Below, one piece after another: positions 53,727-64,000 of a DNA stretch of 64,000 bases (positions are counted from its first letter, which is position 1; each line of letters opens with the position of its first letter). The stretch comes from Strigamia acuminata (Eukaryota; Arthropoda; Chilopoda; Geophilomorpha; Linotaeniidae), in contig OX442316.1 in assembly GCA_949358305.1 (NCBI GenBank), forward strand, positions 4,836,001 through 4,900,000. The letters are read 5' to 3'. The notes beneath the pieces were generated by a model. The model was not told where the DNA came from. It ran no database searches and saw nothing but the letters and a program-made list of their open reading frames with translations. The translations under genes were made by a program, and so were the position numbers.

Positions 53727-54375
53727 GGTGTTGTGGTGGAGACTGATTCATAGTCATTCCTGTTTTACTCACCTAGAAACCTCTGCAGTGATGTCACGTG
53801 TGAGATCAGGGCTTGCCTATTATTCGGAGGGGTGAAAATGTCCGCGGACCCCTCTCAGGTTATATTTGTGTGGATTATTCAGTTGTGGAAGAATTGTCTG
53901 AGTGGTAGAATGGATAAATTTCAGTAGAATAATGATTTTTTTTTTGGGAGAAAAAATTTTTGATTTATAGTTTAGAAAAAAAATGAAATTTTATTTGTTT
54001 TTTATTTTTTTTAAAATCAACCTTTCTTCATGGACAGAAGTTTCATGCAGCCTTGTAAGAAGATTAGGGCGCTTTTATCTTTTCCCCCCAACCCCAATTA
54101 CTAAAAGTTTTGTGGGAGTTTTGTTGCCAGATGCATTTTGGATGTTTTTATGCGAAAATAATTTTTTTTTTTAATTTATAGGAATAAAAATGTATGATAA
54201 CAAGTTGTTTTGTTATAGTACATAAGCTGATTATGAGTTATGACTTATTTTTTTGGTATTTACTCGATTTGGTACATTAAGCTTTTATTTTTCTTTCATT
54301 TATTACCGAAGTGAAGGTAATATTTTTATTTTTAAAAAAATTTTTATAAATTTTTTTATTTTTTTTATTATTTCC
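53727..54375. other. Intergenic stretch between PSMG1 and the DUF1397 gene
   Basis: It contains the presumed promoter of the DUF1397 gene and the PSMG1 3'UTR; T-rich low-complexity DNA around 53930-54370. No gene seen. Confidence 0.4.
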
Positions 54376-55456
54376 TTATATGTACAAGTTATTTGCAACT
54401 TTTGTTTTGGATGAAATGTGTTTCAATTTAATCTTTGCATCTGGATTTATCTGGAATAAAAGTAAAAACATTCAAACATCTGTAGCGAAAAATCATTAAT
54501 TCCATAATTTACCTTAACATTCCCAAAACAAGGCAAACTCAACACGGGTAAAAACGATTCGGTATTCACCGAATCAACTTCAGTCACGTCCGCAAACAAG
54601 ACGAACGAAAGACCTGTCATCCTATGCACCTCACAAAATGTCAAAACTTAAAGAAAAAATATATGATTGAATTAAAAAGTTTAAAAATTACATTAATTTA
54701 TAATTTACTCGCTGCAGAGAGCCCGTTCATGACGTTTGGCGGCTCCAGTATGCCACAAGGAACCTTTTCTACACAATTTGAAGATGTTAAACAGCGAAGA
54801 AACGGTGGTAGCTCTTTATCGGACGACGAGTAAAATTGACTTTCGTGCTTCACGGTTAAAATTACAACCTTGACATCCTCATTTACATTGGTAAACACCT
54901 TGAAAAATCAATTTATAATTATAACATGGTCTTTTGATGAATTTTTTTACGTTTTTTAGTCACCTTCTCGGTTACATCAAACAATATTTCTGAGTTAATA
55001 TCTCGAGGAAACAAACAAACATCGATTTTATCATTTATGGAGTAAATTTCAGCAATATTTTCACTATTTTTCCTTTCTTCGTCACTTTTTCGAGTTATTG
55101 TATTTACTTGTTGAGTTTCCTTCGTAAATAAATAGGCCCGGCAAAATCCTGTTGTTGGAAACAAAAATACGTAAATTATAATTAATTTAAATGGAAATAT
55201 TTTGTCAAATACTACCACAAGCGATTGGGCCAATGGCTGCAAGAAGTGTTTTGCATTTTGCTTTGTAATCGTGAGTAGAAATTATTACACTGCAATAAAA
55301 AATCGCAAGGATTAATGTATCGTTAGGATAAGTGTTTTGGTTCGAGTTGATTTACTTCTCGTCATTTTCGGGCGGAAATTCCTCTTCTTCATCATCATCT
55401 TCATCGTCTATCGCCCTGGAAACGAAGGGCAAAATTTCGCCGAAGTAAGTCGCCAT
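54376..55456 (-). CDS. PSMG1: Proteasome assembly chaperone 1 (252 aa, 6 exons)
   Basis: PAC1 pairs with PAC2 (PSMG2) in the cytosol to guide assembly of the 20S alpha ring. Exons (minus): 55456-55356, 55289-55216, 55148-54964, 54898-54709, 54646-54513, 54450-54376. The introns are short (61 to 73 bp except two), and 759 nt are in phase. It resembles vertebrate PSMG1 throughout: start MATYFGEI followed by an acidic run; middle LPPFLRCL...LEPPNVMNGLSAA; then FVLFADVTEVDSVNTESFLP; ending NVKINPDAKI...NNLYI, close to the human C-terminus in length and pattern. The C-terminal hydrophobic-tyrosine end fits the HbYX-type tail of PAC1. The last exon uses the strong acceptor TTTTTATTCCAG. An in-intron AG nearer to exon 5 would end the protein early and fits less well. 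Human PSMG1 is 288 aa, so this is slightly shorter. Confidence 0.9.
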
Positions 55457-55848
55457 CTTTGATAGTTAAAAATTATGTCATTGTGCGGTAGCGCCGTCGG
55501 GCGACGGAATGTGAAAGCCAAAGTTAAACAGCGGGTAATTTTAAATTTTAAAAATAATTTAAGATATTTTTAAAAAAAATTATTTTTCTTCCGTTCTGAA
55601 TTACAACACGAATGGAATTTGAAAAAGAAAAGAATAAAATAATCGTTTTTAAAAAAAATAGTATAAACCTAAAAATTCAAACAAAACCTAGTGGCAATTT
55701 ATTTAACTAATTTTCCAATGCTTTAAAATATTCTTTTCCTATTTCTGATCGAAACTTTAAATTAAATAAACAAAAAAATTAATTATTATCATTCATACTG
55801 ATACAACATCTATTGGCAGCTCGCGGAAACAGTGTTATGATATTTAGT
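55457..55848. other. Upstream region of PSMG1
   Basis: AT-rich after a short GC-richer start next to the PSMG1 ATG. It probably contains the PSMG1 promoter. No gene seen. Confidence 0.4.
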
Positions 55849-55892
55849 GACGTCATCGGCTCTCCCACCCGTTGCGCAGAAACATGCGCAAT
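55849..55892. promoter_or_regulatory. CRE and NRF1-like motifs, candidate promoter
   Basis: A perfect CRE, TGACGTCA, at 55849-55856 is followed by an inverted pair TTGCGCA...TGCGCAA (55873-55892) like an NRF1-type site. A GC-rich stretch continues to about 56320. It lies ~390 bp upstream of PSMG1 and could drive it or a divergent + strand transcript. The 60-codon frame here (55847-56029) has no ATG start and I do not call it a gene. Confidence 0.45.
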
Positions 55893-56029
55893 GGTCGGGT
55901 GCGTTGTCCAGATTCTTTGTGTCATTCTTAGCATACCAAGGAGCAAGCATACTTGAAAATTGGCGAGGAAAAAGCGAACAATTTGCGGGTAAAGTAGACG
56001 GAGAACTGTTTCAACTTGAAGATTGGTAG

Positions 56030-57050
56030 GTACATAAGCCGCTTATGAGATTAGATTGAAAAAAAAGGTGACATGTGAAGGAAATCGCGATCGGAATGAT
56101 CGAAATGTACGGCTGGCATTTACCACATATTTGGCATGTTTGGGCCGCAACATCCGGGGTCCGAACGAATTAAGGGAATTTGAGCCACGACTTTCCACTC
56201 GAATAATTTGTCCGATGCATCAAATTAATAGTAGGAGTCAAATCAAGCCGCTTTTTCATGGATTAGCGCACTTTTTCCACTCTTCTCCGGGCCCACTTGT
56301 ATCGTAATGACAAGTTTGTTTACATTTTTTGAGGTGGAATTATTTTTTTTATGCTGTTTATTTGCTTTTTGACTAGATTTTGTGTATGTATTTACGAGGA
56401 AATCGAGTATTGCACGATTTGAATAGGTTTAGATTATTTAAAACGAATCTTTCCGTTTTTTTGTGGTTTTGATTTCGGGTTTTCTTGAACGCCGTATTCG
56501 CTTCGGTGTGATTTTTTTGCCGTTTTGTGATCGTTTTAGTCGGTTTTTATTAATGGAATCATGTAATCTATACTGTATTTGGTTTAAATTAACATTCGGT
56601 GTAGGTGTGTGGCAGAAATGATTATTTTTTTGTAAAAGAATTTCGTTTGTTGTTGTTCGCCATTTCCGTTAACCCGTAGTGTCCCGAGTAAGCCTACCGC
56701 TTCTAGACCAGTTTTCGACACATTTTTTGCATAAATATGGAGAAATTTCGTCGGGATATTGCTCCATGTTGACTTATTCATCGATCCGAGTCGGTTTACA
56801 CAGGTTTACAAGAGTTGAAAATACAAAAATGAATTTAATTCAAAGTTCTTTGTTTGCAAATAGTTGCAATAGTTCGCCATATTTGCCCTGGTTCTCGTTG
56901 CCTGTTGCTTCTTCATTGCTCCTCGCGTGTTGCTTTTTCGTGCGGACAAATTTATAGCCGCGATTTTCACCTAGTGTAATTTAATTCCACAACTAACCCA
57001 ATTAAATCAGCTTATTTTAATTGATTATATAAAATTAAAAAAAAATTAAT
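56030..57050. other. CpG-richer stretch, possible 5' end of an unseen gene
   Basis: Base composition at 56030-56320 and 56450-56960 is clearly less AT-rich than the flanks and contains many CGs, as around a promoter or first exon. No open frame with good splice sites was found. Confidence 0.3.
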
Positions 57051-57090
57051 ATTAAAAAAAAATAAAATTATTTTTTATTTTCTAAATAAA

Positions 57091-57280
57091 AATAAAAATT
57101 ATCAAGAAAAATTAAAAATATCAATAAATATAAAAAAAAATTAAAAATATCAATAAATATCGCTAAATAAAAATAAAAATTAAAAATATCAATAAATATC
57201 GCTAAATATCAATAAAAATTAAAAATATCAATAAATATCGCTAAATATCAATAAAAATTAAAAATATCAGTAAAAATAAA
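57091..57280. repeat. AT-rich tandem repeat (~38-bp unit)
   Basis: AAAAATTAAAAATATCAATA followed by AATATCGCTAAATATC is repeated about four to five times, with shortened first units. Confidence 0.9.
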
Positions 57281-58866
57281 ATAATTTATTTAAGCAAGGT
57301 TTAATATTTTGTCAAAAATTAAAATACAAACTCAAAATTTCGATTAAATTAAGCCAACTCCATTTTCCCTGGATTTTTACACGAAAAGTGAAATTTTAAA
57401 TCGAAAAGTGAAATTTTAAATCGAAATTTTAAATTTCGCTTTCAATTTCCACTTTGTTGATCTAATTAACGAGGAAATCTCTCTAAAAAAAAACATTTTC
57501 CCATCAAAACCCAAATGAAAACACCAATTTTCCAAATAAACATCACTTTGAACTCACACAGGAAATGATTGAGACAAGTTGTCAACAATAGACATTGAAA
57601 ATCAGTATAATTTTTTCCCCAGCTCTCCATCGTAAAAAAGGTCTCCCCTATTGTACATCATCTTTTCAGTTTATAATCTGCCACTTCCTGCTAGGACAGG
57701 TTATTATCTTAAAATTGTTCTCTTCACCTGGTGGCAGGTGGCAAGAACATAAAAAAAATCAACATTAAGTTACAGGAGTATTTCTTTTCCCCCTCTAAAT
57801 AAAATAAAACATTTTATTGGTGGCAATTATAGATGAAAGAAATGTTTGTTTGTGACTTCTACTCTCAATTTGAGGTAAATTTACAACAATAGAGGGGGTT
57901 GGGGGGTCTGGGTTTTTTTTTATTGCCTCTTATTTTTTTTTTCTTTCCCCTAAAAAAAGGCCACAACCCCACCCACTTGAAAACTGGTTGCCCAGAGATC
58001 TAAAACCGGATCTGTTGGGTAAATGTATTTCTTAGAATTCAGTTTTTAAAGGATTGTTTATTCTCCAGTTTGGGAATCAAATTTCAAACTTCGAATCGTC
58101 GGATCTCCAGTTGCACGTTTTGATTGGCTTTTTTTGGAGATTGAAATTTGCTAGAAAACGGCTGAAAATGGAGTCAGGAATACGTGGGAAGATAAACAGA
58201 TAACCGGAAGTGACCGAAAAATCGTAAAAATTGAATTTTTAAGATGCATTTAGTGGCCAATTCTGTGTTCATCAAATTCCAGTTCAATTGTGAATACATG
58301 GTTGTTCATGTTTGTGTATTCACAACTGGACTGGAAAATTTAAATGATGGTTTTTAAGTGAAAACTGAGGGGAAAGTGCTTTTTCTTTAAACTAATTAGA
58401 GAAAATGGAGGAAAATGTCCGTTTGTGACTAGTAGAGTAATTGTTATGTTGCACCTGTTGCAGTGCACACATACATCATAGGGTCAGTGAGGTGAGTGTG
58501 GGAAAGTGTAGCTTGCGGCTAGCTGAGTGAGATTGAATGTCCCATTTGTTCCCTCTAGCTTTAAAAATGGGTTAAGTTCACGTGCAGCTCGACAAATCTC
58601 CACTTTTATGCACGTATTTGGTTTGGTAACAATGCAAGATGCAATCCTGAATGCAAATTAGATGCAGATTGTTATTATTTATTTATTTTTTTTGGCCGAG
58701 ATTTTAATTAGGTAATTTTTAATTTACGGTTGAAGAGTCTGGTGGTTATCAGGTTTCAGATTGCAGAAAATATCTTTGTTGCTATGGATATGGAAGCTCT
58801 GCCTATTGGTCTTGTTGGCGGGATCAATGAAACTTGATGGGTTGGTTGTGGGTGATCACTGATCAC
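57281..58866. other. Intergenic stretch, no gene seen
   Basis: AT-rich. A symmetrical E-box pair CACCTG-GTGG-CAGGTG lies at 57725-57740. The CATTTTATTGG word near 57812 and other CCAAT-like words appear isolated. Confidence 0.35.
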
Positions 58867-59137
58867 ATACCGTACCGCCCCGTTTAAACGCCCGGGTTCA
58901 ATAAAGCGCCGGGCAGTTATCGGCGGTTCAGTGAATTGGCGCCGGCCTCGAATAAGCGCCGGGTCCCAAAAAATCACCGATTTTTTGTAAAAAATCGGTG
59001 ATTTTTGCCGAAAATTCGCCATTTTTTGCGAAAAATCGACGAATTTTCGGTTATGCGCCGGGTTCAATTTAGCACCGGGGAAGCGGCTGGAAAAAAGAAA
59101 TTAAACGCCCGGGCGTTTAAACGGGGCGGTACGGTAT
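58867..59137. mobile_element. GC-rich MITE (271 bp) with 30-bp perfect inverted ends
   Basis: It begins ATACCGTACCGCCCCGTTTA (58867) and ends with the exact mirror (59108-59137). The inner part is a stack of GCGCCGGG and AAAAATCACCGATTTTTT words forming nested hairpins. It shares these with the element at 50643-51167. The superfamily is unclear. Confidence 0.85.
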
Positions 59138-60320
59138 ATAATGTGTGTGTTTTTCAAGAATTTCCGGCTAAACTGATGAAACAAATGGAATTTCTGGTGA
59201 TTTTTGATGAATTTGAGTTTCTCTGAATCCAGTGTTGAAATGTATAACTTGTTTGACTTGATGAAATAAGTGTACAAGGGGTGGAAGGGGCAAGAAAAAA
59301 AGACAGTCCATGAACAAGTTCAACAGGAACTTGTTGAGTCATAGCTGATGACTCATTTAGGCCATGTGATCTTTGTTAGAATATTGTTAGATTAATACAG
59401 TGTTAAAGAATAGATAATGTGGAAAAGGTTGTGGTGTGTGAATCACTTTGAAATTTATGAAAAATGTCAATGTTTTTAATGTGTGGAATAAATTGAATGG
59501 AGTTGTGGGTTTTAAGGCTGAAAATGTTTTTGAAAGGGTGTAATTAATTAAAGTGAAATTGAATGGAATTGTGGATTTGTGTGTTGTGTCCTTAGTGGAA
59601 AGGAAGTTGCTGAAGTTGGCCTGAGGGTGGTGTTGCCCTTTCCTTAAAAAAGTGGCCTCTAGGTGGAGAAAGGGGAAAGTTTGTGGGAAATGTTGTGAAC
59701 TCGGTTCCCAATGTAATTTTATCCAATTTAGATTGGATGGGTGACATGGAAATGGGATTAAGTTTTGTGTCTTCAGGAGATGAAAAATGAGTTGTCATGT
59801 TTGGGAATGTAAAAATGGCTGATACCTGTGGTTAATTAAATGGGTATTTTCCTCGTTAATTTTTTCTTCTCTTGTGGGTCAAGGAGTAGAGGTCAGGTCC
59901 TTGCAGTTGACTGTAGGAAGCCAGTTCTCAATGGATGCACACATAAATTTCTTGTGTTTTAACAAAAGGTGCATTCAGAGTTTGTTTACGGTGTTTTAGT
60001 ACAAATGGATAAAACAAGACAAAAACATAGTTATGAATATGTTTGTGATTCAGGTGTCCATTCCAAACTAAAAACATCAAAAATATAGTTAGGATGATTG
60101 TTGAATTAAAATATTTTTTATAAATTTCATTAGTTTTACTCGCTACTTTAGAATTCAATGTCAATTGTTTTGGTCATACTCTTTCGACAAATAGCGAATT
60201 GGTTAAATTTCTTCATAAACATGAAATTGTCAAAAAATAAATTGTTTGAAAAAGAAATTTGGTTTTGGGTAAAAAAGTGACTCGGGTTGGGTGAGTATGG
60301 GATTTTTTTAGATTGGTAGT
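59138..60320. other. Intergenic stretch, no gene seen
   Basis: GT-rich on the plus strand, with several purine/GT-biased segments. The 68-aa minus ORF at 59592-59798 lacks splice context. Confidence 0.35.
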
Positions 60321-60741
60321 GCTACCGTCTTCCCCCGAATATAACACCATGGTGTTGTATTCGAGTTTTGTTCGAAATGGCAAGTTTGAAAACATTGACC
60401 GAAAATTCGAATATAACACCACTTCAGCTATAACACCATGGTGTTATATTCGAATACAACACCATGGTGTTATGTTCGAATTTTTAGAAAACTTTGAAAT
60501 ACGTATAGTGTACGCTTCCAAAACGCAACCGATACAGCACATGTACGTTTTTATTTAGTTTATTATTATTGATTTTTGTTTTTACTTTAAATAAAACACA
60601 AAAAATAAAAACATACAAGATATTGTTTTTTTTTTAATCATAGTCATAAACACATATTAACAATTTTCCTTTTTTTGCAAACTTACATGTTTTTTTACGA
60701 ATACAACACCATGGTGTTGTATTCGGGGGAAGACGGTAGCG
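60321..60741. mobile_element. MITE with palindromic ends (about 421 bp)
   Basis: Inverted ends GCTACCGTCTTCCCCCGAAT...; within each end is an NcoI-centred palindrome AACACCATGGTGTT, also repeated twice in the interior (60429-60480). It lacks coding capacity. Flanking duplications are not clear. Confidence 0.8.
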
Positions 60742-60762
60742 TTAAAACAGTATAATATGGTA

Positions 60763-60835
60763 CAGACCGGTAATCTAACATTGCTCTACTAAGCCTATAT
60801 AATCTTTGCGTGGCGGACCATCAGTTTGAGAAGCA
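60763..60835. mobile_element. hAT-type right-end fragment
   Basis: GACCGGTAATCTAACATTGC, CTATATAATCTTTGCGTGG and the end CAGTTTGAGAAGCACTG, the mirror of CAGTGCTTCTCAAACTG, match the family at 38530-38620 and the left end at 63488. Confidence 0.65.
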
Positions 60836-61213
60836 CTGGGCTAGACCACAAAGAATTCCAACACTAAAAATTCCTATCAACGAGGAGCATGACAATTGCT
60901 TGAATCTTTCTTATCGGCATTTTGAATCTACAGGATCTGAATCTCTCCGAAATCTTTAATTAATAAATCCCGGATCTCAGATTTACTTATGATCACAAGA
61001 TCTCATGCTAATCGTGTTGTATTTATTGACCCCCTATTTATAATTTTATAAACACCTAAAATAATTACTTTCACACACATTGAGTTTTACCCCAAATCAT
61101 TGAATCTACTCCCCAATTTCAATTAATTTTCCTGGTAATGTTTTTAAGACATTTTTACAGTTTTGTACACGTTTTTACGACGTTTTGAGAACCAGGAATC
61201 TGCCGCTAAATGA
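60836..61213. other. Intergenic stretch, no gene seen
   Basis: AT-rich filler between the hAT fragment and the transposase-like frame, without motifs. Confidence 0.35.
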
Positions 61214-61414
61214 CGTAGGAAAGAGGGTCTACAATGGGAGAAGTTTCGAAGTTTTGGGACATACGATGAAGTGCACACGTTTGTGAAAGCTGAGAAGACA
61301 TGGACAATGCGACGGAAATATTTAACTGTGAATGGACAGAAAGTCATTTACGATTGCCGAAATAAATATTTTTGGGGGGTTGTTAACTACAAATTGGAGG
61401 GGTCAAATAAATAG
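61214..61414 (+). pseudogene. Possible transposase-derived (MULE/FLYWCH/SWIM-like) coding fragment
   Basis: 66 codons open to TAG without a start codon, preceded directly by a stop. The sequence reads like a real domain: WEKFRSFGTYDEVHTFVKAE, then TWTMRRKY and GQKVIYDCRNKY. An F-x-s-y-d-E start, a conserved TW, R-rich beta strand and 'yxC' end recall the N-terminal DNA-binding domain of MULE-type transposases and related SWIM proteins. It is inference from pattern only; no other parts of an element are present. Confidence 0.3.
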
Positions 61415-62062
61415 AAATAGTGTGTGAATAATTGGTGTGAAATTAAATAGATTTGGGGGGTTTTTCAATTAATTAGGGGTGTTAATAATTTGATCTCATG
61501 CTAATCTGCATGAGCCTACCTCTGTCTATCAAGGACGGCGCTCACACTTTCTGTTTGTGCATGGAAAATATGCAATTATTTTAGTTGAGAAATTCAGGAG
61601 CTTTTGAACGTGCACTTTATTTACATATTGATGGGATAAAGATTGATTGTTGATACAAGTAATGTGCTGTGAAAATGAAATTATGTTTGTTGTTATGATA
61701 AGATTGGGAGATAATTAACAATTATTGACAGACTGATTTCAGCACAATTATGAAATTGAAAACATATTTTAGATTGTTCTACTAGTTCAAATAGCCTGGT
61801 TTATCAGCAGCACTTATTTGTATTGTTTAATTTTTGGTGCATTTTTGTCAGTTGGACCACTTGGTAGGTGGAAAATAAACATACAAATCACACGAAAATA
61901 GACCGAAGAGAATCGTGGTCATCTCTGGTTATTATCGACCAACTGTTTTCAAGAGCACAGAGTGTTATCTTATTACCAATTAAATTGGACAATAAAAAAT
62001 CTCTTTTTTTGTCATTCATGTAAAAGACATGGAGGATTGTTTTGAAGAATCATTGAACATAC
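61415..62062. other. Intron or intergenic stretch, no gene seen
   Basis: AT-rich. It would be intron 1 of the minus-strand gene whose first exon is at 62063-62194, if that gene is real. Confidence 0.35.
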
Positions 62063-62194
62063 CTGGTATCTTGGTGCCAAATTCATACTGCCGATCCCAT
62101 TCAACGCAGTTGATTTCCTAATTCCAGTGTTATTTAGCAGTGTTAAACCTAATATTAGGCCTAATAATGCTAAAATAAAGTAAAATAAACTCAT
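62063..62194 (-). CDS. First coding exon of an unidentified secreted or type II membrane protein
   Basis: ATG at 62192-62194 opens 44 codons starting MSLFYFILALLGLILGLTLL, a clear signal peptide or signal anchor, followed by NNTGIRKSTALNGIG and ending APRYQ at a textbook donor CAG|GTATGT (phase 0). An N-glycosylation site NNT comes right after the hydrophobic core. The next exons should lie at lower coordinates on the minus strand; I could not find them before PSMG1, so they may be short or separated by repeats. Family unknown. Confidence 0.5.
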
Positions 62195-62565
62195 TAACAA
62201 AATTAATTTACAGCACAGTGCTGAAATATTGTTTTGTTTTATTTCTTGTGTGCAACAAGTGTATGCGCAGAATGTGATGAGCAGTTTGTAAGTGTTGTAA
62301 GGTGTAATCTATCCGATACATGATAAAACATGGTGGACTCAGGTTCGAGTAAGTCTTTGGATTGTTATGAAATTTGATTCCAAGTTTGGCATGATACATT
62401 TCATTACAAAGAAAACAATTGTTGTGAAGATAAACACAGATTTGACATCTGACCAAAAAAAAACTGTAAAAAAAAATAAAAGCTACAGGTGTCCTCGATC
62501 TATCTTAACACATTTTCTCCAGTAATAACACGAAGCAAGAAAAAATTATCAGGATAATCTTTCCC
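62195..62565. other. Upstream of the minus-strand exon, no gene seen
   Basis: Likely 5'UTR and promoter of the minus-strand candidate gene. The 82-aa minus ORF at 62208-62456 has no support. Confidence 0.3.
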
Positions 62566-62660
62566 TCGAGCCAGCCGATTGGCTGTTTAGTTGCTTCCCA
62601 TTGGTCGAGAACCAACGAGTGATGTTATCAAAGAGAACGAGCCATTTTGTTTTTACAACC
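62566..62660. promoter_or_regulatory. Promoter-like region with paired CCAAT boxes
   Basis: Two CCAAT elements in the same orientation (CCGATTGGCT and CCCATTGGTC) lie ~30 bp apart, followed by GCCATTTTGT (YY1-type) about 50 bp later. It sits between the minus-strand first exon at 62194 and a CpG-richer stretch (62980-63250). It may be a bidirectional promoter whose + strand gene lies mostly beyond the window. The second box also resembles the inner part of MITE-B ends. Confidence 0.4.
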
Positions 62661-62982
62661 AGAAGTTTGGTGTCGGTAGTAAAGACCACGAATTTTCCTT
62701 TATACATTGTTGTGTGTACTTAACTTGGTTAATTTAAAAAAATTATCGGTATTTTTCGGTAATTTTGCACGAAAACTAACGTTGGTTTTGATGATATTAT
62801 TCGCTATTAGTTGTTAGAATGGCCACTGATTTGTGATTTGTACCGAAATTGGATTGAAGTTTGGACGTTTATGGGATATAAATCGTCTTAACTATCTGGC
62901 AATGAACGTCAATGAAATAATTTGACAGATAACGCGGATAAACTTATCTATTTCCATCAAGTTAAAACGATAAAGCGGAAAC

Positions 62983-63186
62983 ATGCAACTCGTATCTAAC
63001 GGTGCAAATCAAGTGGTACAAATCAATTGTCGCCATCTAGCGGCGTGCAAACAGATTAAAAGTAATGGAAATGAATTGTTGTCTTCATTTCGCTCACGGT
63101 CGAACGCATCGTTTCGTCACACGCGCGATGGTGATGATACTTCGTCTCCGTGGAAAAGTGAAGGAATGCAGTCATTCCTAACGTGA
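62983..63186 (+). other. 67-codon ATG frame in a CpG-rich leader, doubtful
   Basis: It starts ATG at 62983 and ends TGA at 63184-63186. Ser/Asn/Arg-rich and without recognisable domain. GC-richer composition supports a transcribed leader rather than a specific protein; it could be an upstream ORF of the presumed + strand gene. Confidence 0.2.
63031..63043 (+). promoter_or_regulatory. CTCF-like motif (full match)
   Basis: CGCCATCTAGCGG fits the CTCF core (GCCMYCTAGYGG) at every position. It lies in a CpG-rich, promoter-like stretch. Confidence 0.5.
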
Positions 63187-63487
63187 ATTGAAGTGGAAAT
63201 TTTCCTGCTCATCGTCTTTCTTTCACGATTTCGACATTTTATCTTCACCAAGGCGATGAATTGAATGTGGATGAATAATTTGATCGTTGATGGATCTGCA
63301 GCAAATAAATTCAATTTTTTTTTCTTCTTTTTTTTTTACATTTTCATCTCGTTCGATTGGTGCTTTCGTGTTGAAACCGGAAATCAACTTGTTTACCTTT
63401 TATATGAGAACTTACAAGTGGATTTTTAAAAAAAAAAAATTGTTTTTGCCATTGGATTGTACGGGATTCCACGAGATGTTGGGTGTA

Positions 63488-63550
63488 CAGTGCTTTTCAA
63501 ACTGTGTAATGTCACGGACCGGTATTTTTTGTCCCAATGTGTCGCGGATG
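63488..63550. mobile_element. hAT-type left-end fragment
   Basis: CAGTGCTTTTCAAACTGTG followed by CACGGACCGGTATTTTTTGT and CCCAATGTGTCGCGGA is a hAT-style terminus with sub-terminal repeats. It is the complement of the right end at 60819-60835. Confidence 0.65.
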
Positions 63551-63814
63551 TAATCACATTCAGTTGTGGTGAAATTTTGGTGGACTAGGCCACTAGGGTA
63601 ACATTTATTTAATACAAACCCAATTTTTATGCAGAATTGTACAAGATTAAATGGGGTTTTTTAAGTTTATAATTAATCAAATACGCACCTGACTTATTTG
63701 TACCAAAACTTATTTTCGGACCACACTTTCAGAAGTATTGCTCTAATGGATCACGGGATGCCCATTCATCGCAGGTCTAAACTTCACCGAAACGACTAAA
63801 TTCAATATCTAAAT

Positions 63815-64000
63815 CAGTGGTGTCCAACCCCCGGCTGGGGAACTACTATGGGTGGGGCCCACCACACTTACTTAATACATTAAGAGATTTTTTTAGATTC
63901 TAGTGTTTGTTTTCTTTGGACAGCAAACAAATTAGGATTATTATGCGAGGAAATTTTTATTTATGTGTGGTGGTGTATATCATGAAAATTATACATGCAC
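63815..64000. mobile_element. Start of a further hAT-like element, cut by the window edge
   Basis: CAGTGGTGTCCAACCCCCGG is a typical hAT terminus (CAGTGGTNCCCAACC type). The other end is outside the window. Confidence 0.55.

Noticed and set aside
54451-54512. Earlier acceptor in the last PSMG1 intron (GCTACAG)
   Set aside because: It would leave an intron of only about 33 bp and end the protein in MFECFYFYSR; the later acceptor yields a C-terminus aligned in length and pattern with PSMG1.
55847-56029. 60-aa + strand ORF next to the CRE
   Set aside because: It starts with GTG, has no in-frame ATG leading to it, and overlaps promoter-type motifs; a non-coding leader is more likely.

Overview
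The window is nuclear DNA from an invertebrate animal, most likely an arthropod (hexapod or crustacean). Genes are split by GT-AG introns. The background is AT-rich with long homopolymer runs, and about a third of the window is transposon-derived. Pointers to arthropods are a chitin deacetylase with a peritrophin-A chitin-binding domain, a 27-kDa hemolymph-glycoprotein (DUF1397) gene, a KLF15-type zinc-finger gene, and short TTAGG-like tracts near 14.68 kb. The species cannot be named from the sequence.

Layout. 0-0.23 kb: last exon of a + strand gene with a small Cys4 motif. 4.3-4.95 kb: intronless KLF15-like transcription factor (- strand). 6.68-8.36 kb: complete Tc1/mariner transposon with an open DD34E transposase and three direct repeats in each long terminal repeat. 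10.8-37.1 kb: CDA5-type chitin deacetylase (- strand, nine exons by my reconstruction, 738 aa). Its first intron is about 21.8 kb and holds a structurally intact Ty1/copia element with identical LTRs (16.57-21.28 kb), several MITEs, a minisatellite and a few unexplained exon-like ORFs. 38.2-38.65 kb: nested hAT-type elements. 40.1-48.96 kb: FAM234-like FG-GAP membrane protein (- strand, 15 exons, 915 aa), whose introns hold MITEs, a CpG-dense tandem repeat, a probable solo LTR and a ~1-kb near-perfect hairpin carrying a tRNA-like sequence in each arm. 51.2-53.7 kb: DUF1397 secreted protein (- strand, four exons, 264 aa). 54.4-55.5 kb: PSMG1 proteasome assembly chaperone (- strand, six exons, 252 aa). 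55.8-64 kb: gene-poor and rich in MITEs, with one good first coding exon of a membrane or secreted protein on the - strand (62.06-62.19 kb) and a promoter-like stretch near 62.57-63.2 kb.

The host genes are not functionally linked. CDA5 modifies cuticle or matrix chitin, KLF15 is a nuclear regulator, FAM234-like is a single-pass membrane protein, DUF1397 is secreted or surface-bound, and PSMG1 works in the cytosol on 20S proteasome assembly. Nearly all recognisable host genes lie on the minus strand. Exon joins were read by hand from GT/AG sites and phase. The coding lengths of the four multi-exon genes come out as exact multiples of three, and every internal phase matches.
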